Positions 8,829 through 17,790 are shown, numbered from the stretch's first letter. The stretch: 64,000 nucleotides of DNA from Caldilineaceae bacterium (GCA_026645575.1 JAPKMW010000046.1:1-64000), one strand, 5' to 3'. A program made the numbers and translations. The notes: generated from the letters alone by a model not told the origin.

Positions 8829-10079
8829 ATGAGTGAAACGGTCTCCCCACCGCGTTACCGGCTGGCCTCCTTTCCGCTGTTGATGACCGTTAGTGTGCTA
8901 ACGCGCCTGCTGGTCAATACCGCTAATCAACTCTTTAACCCCTTTCTGACCATGATCGCCGCTGGCCTGGGGATCGACGTAATTACCTTGGGCCAATTGC
9001 TCGGTCTCCGCAACATTATGGCCGTCTTTGCGCCGCTCTGGGGTACACTGGCCGACCGGCGGGGCTATCGTGCCATCATGCGGCTGGAGTTGCTCGTCGG
9101 CATTAGCGGCCTCATCCTGGTCGGGAGCAGTGTCGCCCTGTGGATGACGGTGGTGGGGATGTTGCTGTTGGGGGTGGGCTTTTACGCCTTTGTCCCCACC
9201 CTGCGCGCCTACCTGGCCGAGCAGTTACCCTACAATCGGCGGGCACGCGGTTTTGGCATTTTGGAATACTCTTGGGCGCTATCGGGAATTGTCGGCCTCT
9301 TTGTCATGGGGCAGGTAATCGCCCTGGCTGGTTGGCGGGCGCCCTTCTACGTCTTGGCGGTGGGGTTGGTGGGGGCGTGGTTTGTCTTTGCCGAGTTGCC
9401 GCCGACGGGTCGCTCACTCCAGGCGGCGAGCCAACCGGCGATGGCATCTGGCCGGTGGCGGTTTGGCGGCTGGTCGCACCTCGTCGGCCAACTTCGCCAC
9501 TTTTTCACCATCCAAGAAAATCGCGCTTCAACCTGGGGCGCGATCCTCTCCGGCACGGTCGCCAACTTTGGCCTGTTGCACATCGCCGTCATCTACGGTG
9601 GTTGGTTGGTGACGGCGTATGGGTTGTCCGCCGAACAGTTGGGAACCGTAGCGCTGGTCATCGGTTGCGCCGATCTTTGTGGCAGCGGTTTGGCCAGTAT
9701 TGTGGCCGATGGGCTGGGCAAACGGCGCGGTGTACTGTTGGGCTGGGCCATCGCCCTGGTGGTGACGGCGCTTCTACCCTGGCTCGATCGGGGACTGCTC
9801 TGGGCGGTGGGGGCGTTGGTCTTGTTGCGCGCCTCTTCGGAATTTGCCATTATTTGTCACATGTCGCTGGTCAGCGGCCAATCGACGACCCAGCGCGGGA
9901 AGATCCTGACGTTGGCCTTCGCCGTCAGCATTGTCGGCGGCGCCCTCGCCAGCTTCACCGGGCCGCCCGCCTACACCGCCTATGGCGTCTGGGGGCTTGG
10001 CCCGGTGACGGCGCTGTCACTGCTGGTCGCGATTGTCATGATGCTTCGTTGGGTGAGCGAAATTACGGACGATAGGTAG
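8829..10079 (+). CDS. MFS transporter
   Basis: Inner-membrane secondary transporter of 416 aa with about 12 hydrophobic segments. The cytoplasmic loop motif between TM2 and TM3 is visible as PLWGTLADRRGYRAIMR, and the equivalent half-molecule loop as VADGLGKRRGV. The region between the halves is basic. A strong promoter lies at 8694. The 3' end overlaps by 17 bases the tail of the oppositely oriented Uma2 remnant. The transported substrate is unknown. Confidence 0.9.
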   Translation: MSETVSPPRYRLASFPLLMTVSVLTRLLVNTANQLFNPFLTMIAAGLGIDVITLGQLLGLRNIMAVFAPLWGTLADRRGYRAIMRLELLVGISGLILVGSSVALWMTVVGMLLLGVGFYAFVPTLRAYLAEQLPYNRRARGFGILEYSWALSGIVGLFVMGQVIALAGWRAPFYVLAVGLVGAWFVFAELPPTGRSLQAASQPAMASGRWRFGGWSHLVGQLRHFFTIQENRASTWGAILSGTVANFGLLHIAVIYGGWLVTAYGLSAEQLGTVALVIGCADLCGSGLASIVADGLGKRRGVLLGWAIALVVTALLPWLDRGLLWAVGALVLLRASSEFAIICHMSLVSGQSTTQRGKILTLAFAVSIVGGALASFTGPPAYTAYGVWGLGPVTALSLLVAIVMMLRWVSEITDDR

Positions 10080-10440
10080 CCCCGTTCTGTAACCGCGCCA
10101 GATCTGCGCGTAACCGTTCATTTTCTGCCGCAACTTGAGCTGCACGCTCTTCAGCATCAACCGCTCGTTCTTCGGCATCAACCGCACGCTCTTCCGCAAT
10201 CTGACGCGCCTCAGTATCAGTTAGCAATTGTTCACCTGTTACCAAATCATAGAGCAACAGATCATTTTGCGCGTTCAACGTTAAGCGTAACCCCAACTCA
10301 TGGCTGACAAATTCAGGCGGTAAGGCTGCCCCTGAGCTTAAGCGAAATTTGCCGGGCCGCTCCTCCGCGAATAGCGGCGGCATGGGGCGATAACCGTCCT
10401 CTGTTAGGACAAAGCCGACTAAGGGTGGGCGCAGATAGTC
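10063..10440 (-). pseudogene. C-terminal fragment of a Uma2/DUF820-family protein
   Basis: The frame reads YLRPPLVGFVLTEDGYRP, then SHELGLRLTLNAQNDLLLYD, TGEQLLTDTEARQ, and a coiled coil with tandem AVDAEER units. This is the usual C-terminal half of Uma2 (DUF820) proteins, after the nuclease-like domain. The nuclease-like N-terminal part, with its catalytic residues, is missing. The fragment begins abruptly at the 3' end of the osmC-like gene. An ATG exists upstream within that gene, so a 150-residue hybrid frame is open, but it would begin with out-of-frame osmC sequence. Most likely debris of a deletion or insertion. Confidence 0.7.
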
Positions 10441-10976
10441 GGCAGTGCTCCTGCTGCCTGCGACTCCTTCCGCACCACTGCCATCGGACTGCGCAACGTA
10501 TTGAGAACGGCACATGCTTGCTCTACGGCGGCGTGCAATTGCTCAATCTCTGCTGCACTAACCGACGAAGTGACGGTCGGCGTATAGCTCAAGCCTTCTA
10601 ATTTCAGTGGTCCTTCGGCGGGCAGGCCGACCACGCCTGTCATATCAAGTGCGCCCTCGATCACCACTTCTACCTGATCCAACGGCAAGTTGAGCAGCGT
10701 CGCCTGGAGCAGATAGGTATGCACCAGACAGCTTGCCAGTGCGCCCAGCAACATCTCCGGCGAGCTGGGGCCAAGCGAATGACCGGCCAGACCGGGAGCC
10801 GAGTCGCTGATCACAATATAGTCGCCCATCTTTACCGGACGAACGCCGGTATTCCCGGCAACATGCGAGGTCGCTTTCAGGCGCACAAGGGCGGCTTCCG
10901 GGTTTGCTGCAAAATGGTCGCGGCGCTGGGCCAGGACTTCGGCTTTCCGTTGAAGATAGGGCGCAAGCATGGACAT
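10419..10976 (-). CDS. OsmC/Ohr-family protein with altered C-terminus
   Basis: OsmC-family proteins reduce organic peroxides through two cysteines. Start at MSMLAPYLQRK, preceded by GGAAGGA. The two expected cysteines are present in LGALASCLVHTYLLQA and AVEQACAVLNTLRSP. About 186 aa. The last residues (about LPTICAHP) are translated from DNA belonging to the Uma2 fragment in another frame, so the natural stop appears to have been lost when that fragment arrived and a new one was acquired. The fold core looks complete, so activity is plausible. Confidence 0.82.
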   Translation of the reverse strand: MSMLAPYLQRKAEVLAQRRDHFAANPEAALVRLKATSHVAGNTGVRPVKMGDYIVISDSAPGLAGHSLGPSSPEMLLGALASCLVHTYLLQATLLNLPLDQVEVVIEGALDMTGVVGLPAEGPLKLEGLSYTPTVTSSVSAAEIEQLHAAVEQACAVLNTLRSPMAVVRKESQAAGALPTICAHP

Positions 10977-11300
10977 AGTTCTTCCTTCCCTTCGATTGGT
11001 TCGTAACAGTTGCTCAGTTCCCCCTATTGTAAGCGGAGTGGGGATGTTGGGCAAAGTTGCTGCTAAAGTTGCGGCTGTAGCATTGACCTGGTCAGGTAGC
11101 TAGGCTCGTTGCCCCAGCCAGCGCGTTCTTCTCTCTAGTGGTCAGCCCTTGCTTTGCGGTTTTCTTGGACAAGTGGCTAGGTTCCAACCTCACCACCTGA
11201 CTGTTCTTCTTTCTACCAATCAGCGCGAAAACTGTTGGTAACGACACTCCCTTCCATCACAGAAGCTTGCAAAAAATCATGAAAGACAAAGGAGACGAAC
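10977..11300. other. non-coding gap between divergent genes
   Basis: The gap separates the osmC-like gene from the corrinoid protein gene. The last bases contain GGAG before the GTG at 11301. I see no convincing promoter pair, hairpin or small gene in the rest. Confidence 0.4.
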
Positions 11301-11951
11301 GTGGCCGATAAACTATTTGATCTACAAGAGGCGATCATCAACGGCAGCAAACCCCAGGCTATTGCGTTGACCAAAGAGTTGTTGACGGAGAAGGTCAGCC
11401 CGCAGGCGATCCTCAACGAAGGGCTGATCGAGGGCATGAGCGAGGTCGGCGACCGCTTTAAGTGTGGCGATTACTTTGTCCCCGAAATGTTGATTGCTGC
11501 CCGCGCCATGCAAAGCTCGATGGATCTTCTGCGCCCTGTACTGGTGGAGAGTGGCGTGGAACCCATCGGCACCATTGTCCTCGGCACCGTGCGCGGCGAC
11601 TTACATGACATCGGCAAAAACCTGACCGGCATGTTGTTGGAAGGCGCCGGCTTCAAAGTGGTTGATGTGGGCGTGGATGCCTCGGCGGAGAAGTTTGTTA
11701 ATGCCGTCAAGGAGAACAATGCCCAGTTGGTTGGCATGTCGGCACTCTTGACAACCACGATGACCTACACGCGCGAAGTCATCAAGGCATTGGAGAGCGC
11801 AGGCCTGCGCAACAAGGTCAAAGTGATTGTCGGCGGCGCGCCGATCACTGAAGATTGGGCCACGCAAATTGGCGCCGATGGCTTTGCCGTCGATGCCGCA
11901 ACCGGCGCCGACCGCTGCAAGGAACTGTTAGCAGAATTAAATGCCGCCTGA
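11301..11951 (+). CDS. cobamide-binding methyltransferase corrinoid protein (MtbC/MtaC type)
   Basis: Carries a methylcobamide between a substrate methyltransferase and an acceptor methyltransferase. GTG start with GGAG six bases upstream. The N-terminal helical cap (about residues 1-85) contains EGMSEVGDRF and FVPEMLIAARAM. The B12-binding domain carries the D-x-H-x-x-G signature as GDLHDIGKN near residue 100, followed by LLEGAGFKVVDVGVD, VGMSALLTTTM and VIVGGAPIT. Length 216 aa is typical. Three URO-D-superfamily genes follow in the same direction, the usual partners for methyl transfer. No reductive activator gene is in the window. Confidence 0.93.
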   Translation: MADKLFDLQEAIINGSKPQAIALTKELLTEKVSPQAILNEGLIEGMSEVGDRFKCGDYFVPEMLIAARAMQSSMDLLRPVLVESGVEPIGTIVLGTVRGDLHDIGKNLTGMLLEGAGFKVVDVGVDASAEKFVNAVKENNAQLVGMSALLTTTMTYTREVIKALESAGLRNKVKVIVGGAPITEDWATQIGADGFAVDAATGADRCKELLAELNAA

Positions 11952-11978
11952 CAAGCTACTCAACAAAAGGAACGCGCC

Positions 11979-13061
11979 ATGAAGGAGTTGATGGGTAGCC
12001 CTGCGTTTGACAAAACAGTAGCGCGCTTTGATGCCTGGTGGGTCGGCGCGATCGTGGATCGACCGCCGGTGCTGGTTAGTGTTAAACCAAGTCGCCCCTA
12101 TCGTGGCCCGGTTTCCACTCATGTTGATCACCAGGCGCGCTGGCTCGATGTAGAATTTGTGGTCGAAGAGGCGCTGGCCAAGATGGCGCAGACCGACTAT
12201 GTCGGTGATCGCTTTCCCCTCTTCTGGTCGAACATTGGTCCGGAGATCACGGCGACGCTCTATGGCTGCCCGCTCACCTTTACCGAAAGCACCAGTTGGT
12301 CAACGCCGGTGGTGCATTCAGCAGGCGAGTGGCAACGGATCTTAACCCTGCCCCCTGATTTCACCAATGTCTACTGGCAGACGATGATGCGTATGACCGA
12401 CTATGCCATCGAACGGTGTGAGGGGCGCTATATCGTCGGCATCACTGACCTGCATGGCAACTATGACATTCTGGCCGCTCTGCGCGACCCCATGCAACTT
12501 TGTCTCGATCTCATGGATTGCCCCGATCTGGTAGCGCAGGCCGGGATGCACGTGGCCGAGGGCTATGTGGCCGCCTTTGATCGCCTCTATGCGCAAGTCG
12601 CCACGGCCGGTTTTGGCGCTACCACCTGGTTGCCCATCTATTACCGTGGCCCGGCCTATGTGCCTAGCTCTGACTTCTGGTGCATGGTCTCACCGCAACA
12701 CGCCCATGACCTCATCCTGCCGGCGATTCTGCGCGAAATGGAGCCGCTGGAGCGGAGCATCTTTCATCTGGACGGGCCACAGGCGTTGCGTCATCTGGAT
12801 CTGCTGCTCGACCTGCCGCAACTCCATGCCGTGCAGTGGGTCTATGGCGCAGGGCGTGGCCCAGCGGCCCGCTGGCTTGAGGTCTACCGGCGGATTCGTC
12901 AGGCCGGCAAGAGTCTACAGTTGATCGCGCAGAATGCCCAAGATGCACTGACCGTTCTGGATGCCATCGGTCCAGTCGGCGTCTTGATTAGCGTGGAAGA
13001 ACCCTTTGCCAGCGTGGCCGAGGCGGAGACCTTTATTCAAGAAGTCGCAAAGTTTACCTAA
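11979..13061 (+). CDS. URO-D-superfamily protein, probable methyltransferase component
   Basis: Starts 27 bases after the corrinoid gene, with AAAGGAACG before the ATG. About 360 aa with a URO-D-like barrel pattern: VGITDLHGNYDILAALRDP, then YYRGPAYVPSSDFWCMVSP and a late FHLDGPQALRHLDLLL where family members bind metal or substrate. It diverges strongly from true heme-pathway HemE and most resembles the URO-D-like proteins annotated beside corrinoid proteins. The substrate is unknown; transfer of a methyl group to or from the neighbouring corrinoid protein is the likely role. Confidence 0.75.
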   Translation: MKELMGSPAFDKTVARFDAWWVGAIVDRPPVLVSVKPSRPYRGPVSTHVDHQARWLDVEFVVEEALAKMAQTDYVGDRFPLFWSNIGPEITATLYGCPLTFTESTSWSTPVVHSAGEWQRILTLPPDFTNVYWQTMMRMTDYAIERCEGRYIVGITDLHGNYDILAALRDPMQLCLDLMDCPDLVAQAGMHVAEGYVAAFDRLYAQVATAGFGATTWLPIYYRGPAYVPSSDFWCMVSPQHAHDLILPAILREMEPLERSIFHLDGPQALRHLDLLLDLPQLHAVQWVYGAGRGPAARWLEVYRRIRQAGKSLQLIAQNAQDALTVLDAIGPVGVLISVEEPFASVAEAETFIQEVAKFT

Positions 13062-13065
13062 AGCA

Positions 13066-13137
13066 TCGGGTATTGGGTATTAGGTATTGAGCAGCGTCCA
13101 ACCAATATCCAATAACTCAATATCCAATACCTAATGA
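13066..13137. repeat. heptamer-built inverted repeat
   Basis: The left arm repeats GGGTATT/AGGTATT units with a seven-base step just after the stop at 13061. The right arm (about 13103-13135) repeats CCAATAT/CCAATAA/CCAATAC. Together they can form an imperfect hairpin between two co-directional genes. Confidence 0.7.
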
Positions 13138-13160
13138 CCTAACCCATAAACGAGTACACC

Positions 13161-14315
13161 ATGAACAACCGTGAACGTTTTTTGGCGACCATGCGCTATC
13201 AGCCCCGTGATCGCGCACCGATCATCGACTTTGGCTTTTGGGAAGAGACCATTCCGCTCTGGCACAAACAGGGGCTGCCCAAGGCGATCCACTTCAAGTA
13301 TGACAACTCCAACCATGTGGACTACTTTGGCATGGACTGGGGAATCGACGAAATCTCCCGCACCACGGACATCCGCATTGGCTTGACGCCCTCTTTTCGC
13401 CACAAAGTGTTAGAAGACCACGGCGATCATGAGATTGTCCAGCAGGGTGATGGCGTGCGGGTGCTGCGGCGGAAATTTATGGGGTCAATTCCCCAACATC
13501 AGGGGCATCTGTTGGTGGATCGCGCAAGTTGGCAGAAGCATTACAAGCCGCGTCTGGATCCCACCAGCGCCAAGCGGTTGCCCACCGATTGGGCGGAACG
13601 GGTAAAATGCTGGAACGATCCCAACCGCACCGATTTAGTTGTGCTACCCGGCGGCAGCCTCTATGGCTGGATTCGCAATTGGATGGGCGTCGAAAATGTC
13701 TCTTACGTGCTGTATGATGACCCGACCTGGTTTGAAGAAATGGTCGTCACCATCGCCGACTGTATCATCGGCACCCTCCAGCGGGCGCTCGACTCTGGCG
13801 TGAAATTTGACGCCTGTGGCATGTGGGAAGATATGGCCTATCGCGCCGGGCCGTTGATCAGTCCCAAACACTTCAAGCAATACCTTGTCCCCCAATACCG
13901 TCGCATTACTGACTTGCTGCACAAGTACGACGTCAACATTGTCTGGCTTGACTGTGACGGCGACATCTCGTTGTTAATCCCCCACTGGCTCGATGCTGGG
14001 GTCAACTGTATGTTCCCACTGGAAATCGGCACCTGGGGCGCCGATCCGGTGAACTATCGCCAGCAATATGGCAAAGATCTGTTGATCATGGGCGGCTTTG
14101 ACAAGCACATCCTCCAAGGCAGCAAGGCCGATATTGAAAACGAGGTCAAACGGCTGGCGCCGCTGGTGGAAGAGGGGGGCTATGTTGGCTTCTGTGATCA
14201 CCGCGTCCCGCCCGATGTACCACTGGAAAATTATTGCTTCTATCTGGAAAAAGTGCGCGAAATTTGGGGGCATGGCGTCAATCTGCGACCGATGGGGGTG
14301 ATCAAGAAAAAATAG
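13161..14315 (+). CDS. uroporphyrinogen-decarboxylase-family protein
   Basis: 384 aa, beginning MNNRERFLATMRYQPRDRAP, the usual opening of MtaA/MtbA-like and URO-D-like proteins. Further marks are ACGMWEDMAYRAGPLISP, VNIVWLDCDGDISLLIPHWL, AGVNCMFPLEIG and LLIMGGFDK. The D-C-D-G motif replaces the histidine-bearing H-x-D-G of its sister at 14426 (YHTDGD), a possible functional difference. The ATG follows a poor ribosome binding site. The position in the corrinoid cluster argues for methyl transfer rather than heme synthesis. Confidence 0.85.
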   Translation: MNNRERFLATMRYQPRDRAPIIDFGFWEETIPLWHKQGLPKAIHFKYDNSNHVDYFGMDWGIDEISRTTDIRIGLTPSFRHKVLEDHGDHEIVQQGDGVRVLRRKFMGSIPQHQGHLLVDRASWQKHYKPRLDPTSAKRLPTDWAERVKCWNDPNRTDLVVLPGGSLYGWIRNWMGVENVSYVLYDDPTWFEEMVVTIADCIIGTLQRALDSGVKFDACGMWEDMAYRAGPLISPKHFKQYLVPQYRRITDLLHKYDVNIVWLDCDGDISLLIPHWLDAGVNCMFPLEIGTWGADPVNYRQQYGKDLLIMGGFDKHILQGSKADIENEVKRLAPLVEEGGYVGFCDHRVPPDVPLENYCFYLEKVREIWGHGVNLRPMGVIKKK

Positions 14316-14317
14316 AT

Positions 14318-14391
14318 GTGATGGGTGGCGGGTGGCGAGTGGTGGATTCATCTTGTCAGTGTAACCCGCCACTCGCCACCCGTCATCATTC
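14318..14391. repeat. heptamer-built inverted repeat
   Basis: GGGTGGC/GAGTGGT units with seven-base spacing (14322-14345) face CCCGCCACTCGCCACCCG (about 14365-14382). The element sits between two URO-D-family genes. Confidence 0.7.
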
Positions 14392-14425
14392 GTTGTAGTT
14401 TCCCGTGCATCAAGGAGGATGCCCT

Positions 14426-15496
14426 ATGGATTCCAGGGAACGAATGCTCAAGGCGCTGCGGCATGAACAGCCCGACCGCGTCCCCATCCACGATAGCCTG
14501 TGGTTGGAGACGGTGCGCCAGTGGCAAAAGCAGGGGCTGCCGACGGAAATTCCGCCCGAAGATTATTTCGGCTACGAAATGATCTCTCTCGGTTTTGATC
14601 AATCTCCGCTGTTTGAAGTGCAAACACTCCACAAAGATAACGAATATGTGGTCGAAAGCACCCCCTATGGTGGCGTGCGCAAAAATTTCCGCACCTTTGC
14701 CAGCACGCCGGAGATCATCGACTGGGCGATTGCCACCAAAGCGGACTGGGAACGGCTCAAACCGCGCCACTATCCCAATTTTGTGCCGGACTATGCCCGT
14801 GTGGACTGGGTGAGCCTGCGCCAACGTTATCACCAAGCGCGCTCAGAGGGTAAGTGCATCGCCCTCTCCGCCGTCATCGGCTATGACCAACTCCAACGTT
14901 ATGTGAAGAGTGAAGAATTGTTAATGCTCACCGCCGACGACCCCGCCTGGTTCCGCGAGATGGTGGAGACGATGGCGGAATTGGTGTTGCGTATGGCGAA
15001 GCTAATCATCGGCGCCGGCTATAAACCCGATGTCGCCTTTTTCTACAACGACATGGCCTATCGCAATGGGCCACTCTTCTCACCGCGCACCTATCGCAAC
15101 TGCATCTTAGAGTCGGACAAAATGCTCTGTGACTACTTCCACAGTCTGGAGATCCCGGTCATCTATCACACCGACGGCGATATTCACAAGCTGATTCCAC
15201 CGCTGATTGAAGCCGGGGTTGACTGTCTACAGCCGCTGGAAGTCAAGGCCAATATGGATGTGCGTGAACTCAAGCGGGAAGTGGGCGACCGGCTGGCCTT
15301 TATGGGCAACATCGACGCCTGCAAGATGGCTGACCCCGACCCCCGCGTGATCGAAGAGGAGATCCGCACCAAGTTTACCATTGCCAAACAAGGAGGGGGC
15401 TACATCTATCACAGCGACCATTCGGTGCCGCCTACCGTCAGCTTTGCCCAATACCAGCGGGTCATGGCCTTGGTCCGGCAATACGCCAGCGGATGA
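14426..15496 (+). CDS. uroporphyrinogen-decarboxylase-family protein
   Basis: 356 aa from the ATG at 14426, which has AAGGAGG eight bases upstream; the longer frame would place this site inside the coding region. It opens MDSRERMLKALRHEQPDRVP and carries FFYNDMAYRNGPLFSP, IPVIYHTDGDIHKLIPPLIE, AGVDCLQPLEVKANMDVREL and FMGNIDACKM. The H-x-D-G and following conserved parts match methylcobamide methyltransferases better than HemE. Paralogue of the preceding gene and probably co-transcribed with it. Confidence 0.86.
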   Translation: MDSRERMLKALRHEQPDRVPIHDSLWLETVRQWQKQGLPTEIPPEDYFGYEMISLGFDQSPLFEVQTLHKDNEYVVESTPYGGVRKNFRTFASTPEIIDWAIATKADWERLKPRHYPNFVPDYARVDWVSLRQRYHQARSEGKCIALSAVIGYDQLQRYVKSEELLMLTADDPAWFREMVETMAELVLRMAKLIIGAGYKPDVAFFYNDMAYRNGPLFSPRTYRNCILESDKMLCDYFHSLEIPVIYHTDGDIHKLIPPLIEAGVDCLQPLEVKANMDVRELKREVGDRLAFMGNIDACKMADPDPRVIEEEIRTKFTIAKQGGGYIYHSDHSVPPTVSFAQYQRVMALVRQYASG

Positions 15497-15602
15497 CCCC
15501 GACCTAGAGAAGCCATGACCCCATTTTTCCGCCAAGACACCATATGTCCACGGTTGCCCAAAGTCAGGTGAAAACCACCCGACTTTGGGCGCTCCCTACT
15601 TC

Positions 15603-16520
15603 TCAAAGTTTTCCCAATTTGTCAAAGAGATCCCGAAAGATCGCATCACGGTCAATGTGATAGACATAGCGAATCAAATGACGCCGTTGATCGACGCTCC
15701 ATGTCACTTGATCCGTCAGCACGGGGCTGTGCACCAGATGGCTGGGCGTCCAGCGTTCGTTGAGTAGATAAGCGATGGTGGCGATGTCCCACAGCACCTT
15801 GGACCAGCCGCGATGGTCGCCATGATAGCCCTTGACAATCTCGACCAGGTAATCGCCAATGGCGCCGCGACCGGAGACGTAGGCTTCCAGTTCAGGAATG
15901 GTGGTATGCAGATGGCTGACGACGCCCATACAGGGAACCAGGACAAAGGGAACGCCACAGTCAAAGAGCAGGCGCGCCGCCGGCACATCCTGTTTCAGGT
16001 TGAACTCCCGTGTGTTGGGCCAGTGCAGCGCATGACCGCCCAGCCAGACAACCACAATCTTTTCAATGATCTTCGGCTCCATCAACACTGCTGACGCTAC
16101 ATTTGTGATTGCACCGATGGCCACGACATAGAGCGGGTCATCGTCAGGACTTGCCATTGCCCGTTCCACCAGATTGCGCGCTGCCTCACTCTCCACCGGT
16201 TGAGCGCGCTGGTCCATATACTCGGTTGAACCGCGGTAGACAAAATCACGCTGCTGCCAATTCAGCTTTTCCAACAACCGATGAATCTCTTCGTAGCTCT
16301 TCTCCATCCCATCCGCCGGACCGGTCGAGCGATTGTTGAAGTAGGGGGCGGCATAGATCGCCTCCACACTCAGGCGGTCCGGCGACAGTAGCGCATGAAC
16401 CAGGGCAAACTGGTCATCAACTTCATTGTAGGTATCAGTGTCAAGCACCATACGCACCTTGCCGGTTGGTGGTTGGAGGCGGCTTAACAACTTGGCGTCA
16501 GTTAATTTGGGAAAGTTCAT
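15603..16520 (-). CDS. nucleoside hydrolase
   Basis: Cleaves the N-glycosidic bond of ribonucleosides to base and ribose. The start at MNFPKLTDAKLL is supported by GGAG upstream. The calcium-binding aspartate cluster is visible as DTDTYNEVDDQFAL near residues 27-40. VVAIGAITNVASAV and WLGGHALHWPNTREFNLKQD fit the active-site loop. 305 aa. It is convergent with the URO-D operon, so the link with methyl transfer is only by proximity. The FadR-type regulator at 17058 is divergent and may control it. Confidence 0.88.
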   Translation of the reverse strand: MNFPKLTDAKLLSRLQPPTGKVRMVLDTDTYNEVDDQFALVHALLSPDRLSVEAIYAAPYFNNRSTGPADGMEKSYEEIHRLLEKLNWQQRDFVYRGSTEYMDQRAQPVESEAARNLVERAMASPDDDPLYVVAIGAITNVASAVLMEPKIIEKIVVVWLGGHALHWPNTREFNLKQDVPAARLLFDCGVPFVLVPCMGVVSHLHTTIPELEAYVSGRGAIGDYLVEIVKGYHGDHRGWSKVLWDIATIAYLLNERWTPSHLVHSPVLTDQVTWSVDQRRHLIRYVYHIDRDAIFRDLFDKLGKL

Positions 16521-16641
16521 GGTTGCTTCTCCAGAAAATTGTAAGTGAAATTTAATGTTTGTCTTTATAATTCTATGCGACAATAGTAACCAGGGCTTAC
16601 AATAAAAGTGATGGTGCTTCAGCGTAGCTACCAAGTCTTCT

Positions 16642-16698
16642 GCTCGAAGCCGGTCCGTGACCGGCGTTTGGAGTACTGGTCACGGACCGACTTCGAGC
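16642..16698. repeat. family A palindrome (GTCCGTGAC core), locus 1
   Basis: Left arm GCTCGAAGCCGGTCCGTGAC (from 16642) and right arm GGTCACGGACCGACTTCGAG (about 16678-16697) pair with few mismatches. The core GTCCGTGAC/GTCACGGAC is constant among the family while the outer stem differs at each locus. Confidence 0.85.
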
Positions 16699-16801
16699 GG
16701 GCGCTATAACTCTCTTCGTTTTCATCCTGATCATACCACTAAGCCCGACCAGTGGCAATCGACATGAAAAGCTAAACAAAACGTAACTACGAAGTTCACC
16801 T

Positions 16802-16858
16802 GCTCCTAGCCAGTCCGTGACTGGCGCCCCAACCGCCAGTCACGGACTGGCTAGGAGC
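16802..16858. repeat. family A palindrome (GTCCGTGAC core), locus 2
   Basis: Perfect 25-bp arms: 16802-16826 begins GCTCCTAGCCAGTCCGTGAC and 16834-16858 is its exact reverse complement, with a seven-base loop. The inner stem is CCAGTC...GACTGG, compared with CGGTC at locus 1 and CGAGTC at other loci. Confidence 0.9.
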
Positions 16859-16956
16859 GGAGCTGGTAGTACAACAAACCATTTTGTGATTTGCCCATTC
16901 GCCAATTGGCAAAGTCTGAAACGCCTGTGATAGAATGATTGTTATGAACAATTTGA

Positions 16957-16978
16957 TTGATCGGATTCATTCGATCAA
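16957..16978. promoter_or_regulatory. possible operator of the FadR-type regulator
   Basis: TTGATCG (16957-16963) and CGATCAA (16972-16978) form an exact inverted repeat with an eight-base spacer, about 80 bases before the regulator start. Dimeric GntR-family proteins bind such sites. The assignment rests on position and symmetry only. Confidence 0.35.
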
Positions 16979-17057
16979 TTTGGTTACATTACAATATCTT
17001 CGCAATGAAGCAACGATTTTGTAATTTCGCATCAAAGAAGATGCAAGAGTACAGGCA

Positions 17058-17765
17058 ATGATGCGCACGGCAGTTACGCTGAATGGCACGGTCCATTCTG
17101 AATTTATTGATTACTTGTTAACCACAGCCAGCCGCTCCGGCGACCGCTTGCCCCCGTTGAATGAACTCAGCACGGAACTGGGTCTTAGTGTGGGCAAGTT
17201 GCGCGAACAACTGGAAGTGGCCCGCATGTTGGGCCTGGTTGACGTTAGCCCCCGCCGCGGGATTACCCGCACCGAGTATAATTTCTTACCTTCTGTCCGC
17301 CTCAGTCTCCTTACGGCACTCACCATCGACCATCGCCATTTTGATGCCTTTAGCAGTTTACGCAGCCATCTGGAAGTGGCCTATTGGCATGAAGCCGTTG
17401 CTCTCCTAACCACAGCCGATAAAGAGCGTTTGCGCGCATTGGTAGGGATGGCCTGGCAAAAGCTCAACCAACCACGCGCCCAGATTCCCTACCAGGAACA
17501 TCGTGAGTTTCACCTGACCATCTTTCGCCGGCTGGAGAATCCCTTTGTTTTGGGGCTGTTGGAGGCGTATTGGGACGGCTACGAAGCCGTGGAGTTGAAC
17601 ACCTATGCCGATTACCGCTATCTGGAAAAGGTGTGGCAATACCACGAGCGCATTGTCGATGCCATCTGTAGTGGTGACTTTGACAAAGGACAAGCGCTGC
17701 TCATCGAACACATGCGTCTGTTGAGCAGCCGGGGGATTTCGGTAGAAACGATCGTATCGCTATAA
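17058..17765 (+). CDS. FadR/FCD-subfamily GntR transcriptional regulator
   Basis: 235 aa. The N-terminal winged helix (about residues 10-70) includes GDRLPPLNELSTELGLSVGKLREQLEVARMLG split over the recognition helices, then SPRRG at the wing. The C-terminal FCD ligand domain is helical, with EHREFHLTIFRRLENPF and YHERIVDAICSGD bearing the metal-binding histidines typical of the subfamily. Two ATGs (17058, 17061) are possible. It is divergent from the nucleoside hydrolase and just upstream of korAB; either could be its target. Confidence 0.86.
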   Translation: MMRTAVTLNGTVHSEFIDYLLTTASRSGDRLPPLNELSTELGLSVGKLREQLEVARMLGLVDVSPRRGITRTEYNFLPSVRLSLLTALTIDHRHFDAFSSLRSHLEVAYWHEAVALLTTADKERLRALVGMAWQKLNQPRAQIPYQEHREFHLTIFRRLENPFVLGLLEAYWDGYEAVELNTYADYRYLEKVWQYHERIVDAICSGDFDKGQALLIEHMRLLSSRGISVETIVSL

Positions 17766-17790
17766 GTGCCAAGGGCGTCGCAAACGTCTC

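Larger units (their letters stand above)
16521..17057. other. divergent intergenic region with two family A palindromes
   Basis: No gene is seen. It holds two TCCGTGAC-core palindromes (16642-16698 and 16802-16858) and a possible operator (16957-16978) close to the FadR-type regulator gene. Confidence 0.6.

Noticed and set aside
10063..10515. 150-residue open frame as an intact gene
   Set aside because: Its first part is osmC-like coding sequence read in another frame; only the part from about 10440 resembles Uma2.
11979..15496. Heme-pathway HemE
   Set aside because: The three URO-D-superfamily genes are adjacent to a corrinoid protein, no other heme gene is present, and their motifs fit methyltransferase relatives better.
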